Shown: positions 51,964-54,122 of the stretch, one piece after another
Numbering within the stretch: the first letter of the stretch is position 1
How the letters are laid out: each line of letters opens with the position of its first letter
Source: Cohnella luojiensis
Lineage (GTDB): Bacteria > Bacillota > Bacilli > Paenibacillales > Paenibacillaceae
NCBI RefSeq assembly: GCF_004564235.1
Contig: NZ_SOMN01000036.1
Coordinates: 1 to 54,122 of the forward strand
Direction: 5' to 3'
DNA: 54,122 bases
Program-made: the position numbers and the translations under genes
The notes under the pieces: generated by a model
The model's database searches: none
What the model was told of the DNA's origin: nothing
What the model saw: the letters and a program-made list of their open reading frames with translations, nothing else

Positions 51964-52956
51964 ATGCGCTTCATCAGCAATAACAATAATCATGACCCGT
52001 CGTTGAACCTTGCGTTAGAAGAATACATTTTGCGTTCCTTGCCCGACAGCGACGATTATCTGCTGTTCTATATTAACGAACCTTCGATCATCATCGGCAA
52101 AAACCAGAACACAGTCGAGGAGATCAACGCCGAATACGTGCAACAGAATAACATTCACGTCGTCCGCAGGCTTTCGGGGGGCGGCGCCGTCTACCACGAT
52201 CTCGGAAACTTGAATTTCAGCTTCATAATGAGGGACGACGGCCAATCCTTCCATAATTTCAAGAAGTTTACCGAGCCTGTCGTTCGCGCGCTTCGCAAGC
52301 TAGGGGTGGATGCGGAACTGACCGGTCGCAACGATCTGCAGGTGGGCGAACGCAAAATATCCGGAAACGCGCAATTCTCCACCAGAGGCAGAATGTTCAG
52401 CCATGGCACCTTGTTATTCGATTCGGAAATCGACCATGTCGTCTCCGCGCTGAAAGCGAATGTCGAGAAATACGCCTCCAAATCGACGAAGTCGATCCGA
52501 AGCAGGGTTGCCAATATCTCGGAATTCCTTGCTGAGCCGATGACCATCGAGCAATTCAAGCAAAGCCTGCTGACTTCCTTATTCGAAGGCGAACCCGAGA
52601 TTCCTTACTATGAGTTGACCGAGAAGGACTGGGCCAACGTACGCAAGCTTGCGGACGAACGTTACCGAAGCTGGGAATGGAATTACGGACGTTCGCCGGC
52701 TTTTAATGTACGCCAGACGAAGCGAATCGAGGGTGCGGGAACGTTCGATATTCGCCTTCAAGTAGAAAAAGGCATTATCGCGGAGGCAACGATATACGGA
52801 GATTTCTTCGGCAAGGGCGACAGCGCGGAGTTGGCATCCAAGTTCGTAGGGACGCGTTACGAAGCCGGAGCGCTAAGCCAGCTTCTTGACGGCATAGATC
52901 TGCCTTTCTACTGCGGCCCCGTGACGAAGGAACAATGGTTGGACTTGATGCTTTAA
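51964..52956 (+). CDS. lplJ: Lipoate-protein ligase
   Basis: This 330-aa protein starts MRFISNNNNHDPSLNLALEE and has FYINEPSIIIGKNQNT, the lipoate/adenylate loop RRLSGGGAVYHDLGNLNFSF, GRNDLQVGERKISGNAQF with the catalytic lysine, and a C-terminal accessory domain (about 245-330, YGRSPAFNVRQTKRI). It attaches free lipoate through lipoyl-AMP to E2 and GcvH proteins. The odhB product in this window is a likely target. The start is ATG 51964 with GGAGGAG upstream; the reading from 51904 is rejected. A strong terminator follows. Confidence 0.92.
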   Translation: MRFISNNNNHDPSLNLALEEYILRSLPDSDDYLLFYINEPSIIIGKNQNTVEEINAEYVQQNNIHVVRRLSGGGAVYHDLGNLNFSFIMRDDGQSFHNFKKFTEPVVRALRKLGVDAELTGRNDLQVGERKISGNAQFSTRGRMFSHGTLLFDSEIDHVVSALKANVEKYASKSTKSIRSRVANISEFLAEPMTIEQFKQSLLTSLFEGEPEIPYYELTEKDWANVRKLADERYRSWEWNYGRSPAFNVRQTKRIEGAGTFDIRLQVEKGIIAEATIYGDFFGKGDSAELASKFVGTRYEAGALSQLLDGIDLPFYCGPVTKEQWLDLML

Positions 52957-52966
52957 TTTGTACTTA

Positions 52967-53000
52967 AAAACCTCAAGCATGGCTTCATGCTTGAGGTTTT
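52967..53000. terminator. Bidirectional terminator after lplJ
   Basis: AAAACCTCAAGCATG pairs perfectly over 15 bp with CATGCTTGAGGTTTT around a GCTT loop. It is 11 bp from the lplJ stop and 12 bp from the end of the convergent minus-strand gene. Confidence 0.92.
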
Positions 53001-53011
53001 CAATGGCTGGG

Positions 53012-53317
53012 CTATACCCGTTCTAACTTAAACACGTTGTCTATCGCTACTCCGAGCCTTTTCTTTAGAGGAACCTTAATATCTCTCCCCAGTTCCCGGA
53101 AGAAGACATCGATATCGCATTCCACGTTTGACAGGGCAAGCTTAATGAAGCCGTCGCCAACGATATTCCGATTCGCTTCATTGGGAATCGAGATATCGAT
53201 CGAATGATTCTTGGATAACGTATTCGAGTACCTCGTAAACAATTCGATTAATTCATCGTTCGAGAAGTTCGCGATCGCTATTTTCCCTTTGGCGGTAAAA
53301 TTCAATTTCACGTTCAA
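53012..53317 (-). CDS. Small protein of unknown function
   Basis: I do not recognise this protein of about 101 aa. It has LNFTAKGKIAIANFSNDELIELFTRY at the start, alternating beta and alpha segments and a basic C-terminus (KVPLKKRLGVAIDNVFKLERV, in parts). No membrane segment or signal is seen. I prefer the TTG start at 53317, which has AAGGGG 7 nt upstream; TTG 53341 is an alternative. It is single, minus-strand, and ends at a shared terminator. Confidence 0.6.
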   Translation of the reverse strand: MNVKLNFTAKGKIAIANFSNDELIELFTRYSNTLSKNHSIDISIPNEANRNIVGDGFIKLALSNVECDIDVFFRELGRDIKVPLKKRLGVAIDNVFKLERV

Positions 53318-53447
53318 TTTTGTTCCCCTTTTCTTTTCCAACCATAGGCCCCTGACTACTCATCCTATCTATCATACTCATCTTCGACTAATTAGTACAC
53401 CTTTACCCCCACTCCATTTGTTGGCTAATTGCCCTTCTTGTTCGACA

Positions 53448-53912
53448 TTATTTTAGTTTCTTGCCCTCGTTCAGATTCTCTATAGATTTAGCGATCCGAG
53501 CTTGTCTTGTTTCCGGTTTCTTCGCCGCCTCAATCCAAACGACATACTCCTTCTGATAGGAATAGGCGAGATTCCGGAAAAAGGCCGACGCTTCCGCGTT
53601 TTCTTCCAAGCTAGTTAGAAAATCCTCCGGAATACGGATCACGCGCTCTTCCGTGTCTCGCTCCATCACAACTTCAACGATGGTTCCCATTATCGCGTTT
53701 GCAGCTTCTCGCAGAGTTTGATTTACGACCATATAGTGGGTTCCGTCGCCATGGGGCATGAGAGAACCTCGATAGGCAATGCCGTTCAGGGTCCCCTTGA
53801 CCTTGACTTGTCCCTTGCTTCCATATACCTCTTTCACTTGAAAAGGAACGTTCACGTACGTCCACGTCCCCGTTCCATTCGGCCTGATCAGCTTGGCATT
53901 GAATTCGTTCAC
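53448..53912 (-). CDS. YdeI/OmpD-associated family protein (DUF1905)
   Basis: This protein of about 154 aa has an N-terminal DUF1905 part (FNAKLIRPNGTGTWTYVNVP, VKVKGTLNGIAYRGSLMPHGDGTHYMVV) and a C-terminal OmdA-like helical part (VIRIPEDFLTSLEEN, WIEAAKKPETRQARIAKSIENL). The function is not known. GTG 53912 is chosen because GGAGG lies 8 nt upstream; the apparent ATG at 53927 is part of that Shine-Dalgarno. Confidence 0.85.
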   Translation of the reverse strand: MNEFNAKLIRPNGTGTWTYVNVPFQVKEVYGSKGQVKVKGTLNGIAYRGSLMPHGDGTHYMVVNQTLREAANAIMGTIVEVVMERDTEERVIRIPEDFLTSLEENAEASAFFRNLAYSYQKEYVVWIEAAKKPETRQARIAKSIENLNEGKKLK

Positions 53913-54037
53913 GAGGAAGCCCTCCATCTAAATTCATGTTCGACGAATCCTTACCCTTATCATACTTCAAATTGAAATAAAAGCCGACCCCTAGAGGCAA
54001 TGTCATTAAGTTAAGGCGCAGGGCCAAAATTAAGAAC

Positions 54038-54076
54038 AAGAGCAGGTTATCTAAAAGATAGCCCGCTCTTTTTTTT
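54038..54076 (+). terminator. Rho-independent terminator
   Basis: AAGAGC and GCTCTT with inner GGTTATCT/AGATAGCC arms form a stem followed by a run of eight T on the plus strand. No plus-strand gene precedes it closely; the nearest, lplJ, has its own terminator. It may be a leftover of a lost gene or insertion element. Confidence 0.75.
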
Positions 54077-54099
54077 GCATGAAAAAATGAAAACAGGAC

Positions 54100-54105
54100 T
54101 TGACA
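54100..54105 (+). promoter_or_regulatory. Isolated -35 hexamer at the window edge
   Basis: A perfect TTGACA lies at 54100-54105. The expected -10 position is at or beyond the end of the window, so a plus-strand promoter for the next gene is only a suggestion. Confidence 0.3.
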
Positions 54106-54122
54106 AGTAGATGAAAAAGTGT

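Noticed and set aside
53940..54035. Insertion-sequence edge
   Set aside because: The word CTTAACTTAATGACATT on the minus strand reminded me of sequence near the ends of some transposase genes, but no inverted repeat, target duplication or transposase fragment supports it.

Overview
The window looks like a chromosomal segment from a Paenibacillaceae bacterium (Paenibacillus or Cohnella type). This is inferred from strong GGAGG-type ribosome binding sites with many GTG/TTG starts, a moderately GC-rich composition, the futalosine route to menaquinone, an E. coli-type SpeD, many AraC-family regulators, YesM/YesN-type two-component pairs, and carbohydrate ABC operons that lack their own ATPase. 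No rRNA, intact tRNA or CRISPR array was seen.

Layout. 1-123: 5' end of a group IIC-type intron on the minus strand, inserted 3 nt after the terminator hairpin of a comFB-like gene. 719-4760: a sugar-oxidation cassette (Gfo/Idh dehydrogenase, two TIM-barrel isomerases, a CWC protein) with a divergent AraC regulator, then a DUF2264 gene. 6067-9675: a YkuK-type gene, a tRNA-like 3' remnant, mqnB-mqnD, a nine-copy 51-bp tandem repeat, and a short orphan protein resembling the C-terminal part of FliD. 9984-20431: odhA-odhB, a ROK kinase with a GGDEF-EAL protein, an NADH oxidase behind two Rex/Fnr-like operators, then rnz, a small basic protein and speD. 20622-24091: a lipoprotein, histidine kinase and DUF3369-like/HD-GYP response regulator operon. 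24166-33268: an ABC importer operon with a Gfo/Idh dehydrogenase and a GNAT acetyltransferase, divergent from a YesM/YesN-like pair. 33349-34803: catalase behind a PerR box. 34875-44591: a more AT-rich oligosaccharide locus (LplABC-like importer, membrane-anchored AraC regulator, GH127-type arabinofuranosidase, divergent AraC regulator) with tandem cre-like sites. 44599-46650: two more 51-bp arrays around an ArsR-DUF2087 gene and ypsA. 46791-52956: a second sugar cassette (Gfo/Idh, two isomerases, AraC), a MATE transporter and a lipoate-protein ligase. 53012-53912: a small unknown protein and a YdeI-like protein.

How the genes work together. Much of the window is an accessory carbohydrate-utilisation region: two importers, one glycosidase, three Gfo/Idh dehydrogenases and four xylose-isomerase-like enzymes, under five AraC-type regulators (one a YesN-like response regulator). 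Core respiration is represented by 2-oxoglutarate dehydrogenase E1/E2, a lipoate ligase that could lipoylate E2, late menaquinone synthesis steps and a redox-controlled NADH oxidase. Cyclic-di-GMP turnover is represented by a GGDEF-EAL protein and an HD-GYP protein, with a ComFB-family protein as a possible receptor.

The most unusual signal is three tandem arrays, different in sequence, that share a 51-bp period. Two of them sit between convergent genes. One fills the whole space between two facing stop codons, and each full unit carries a hairpin and a TATAAT hexamer.
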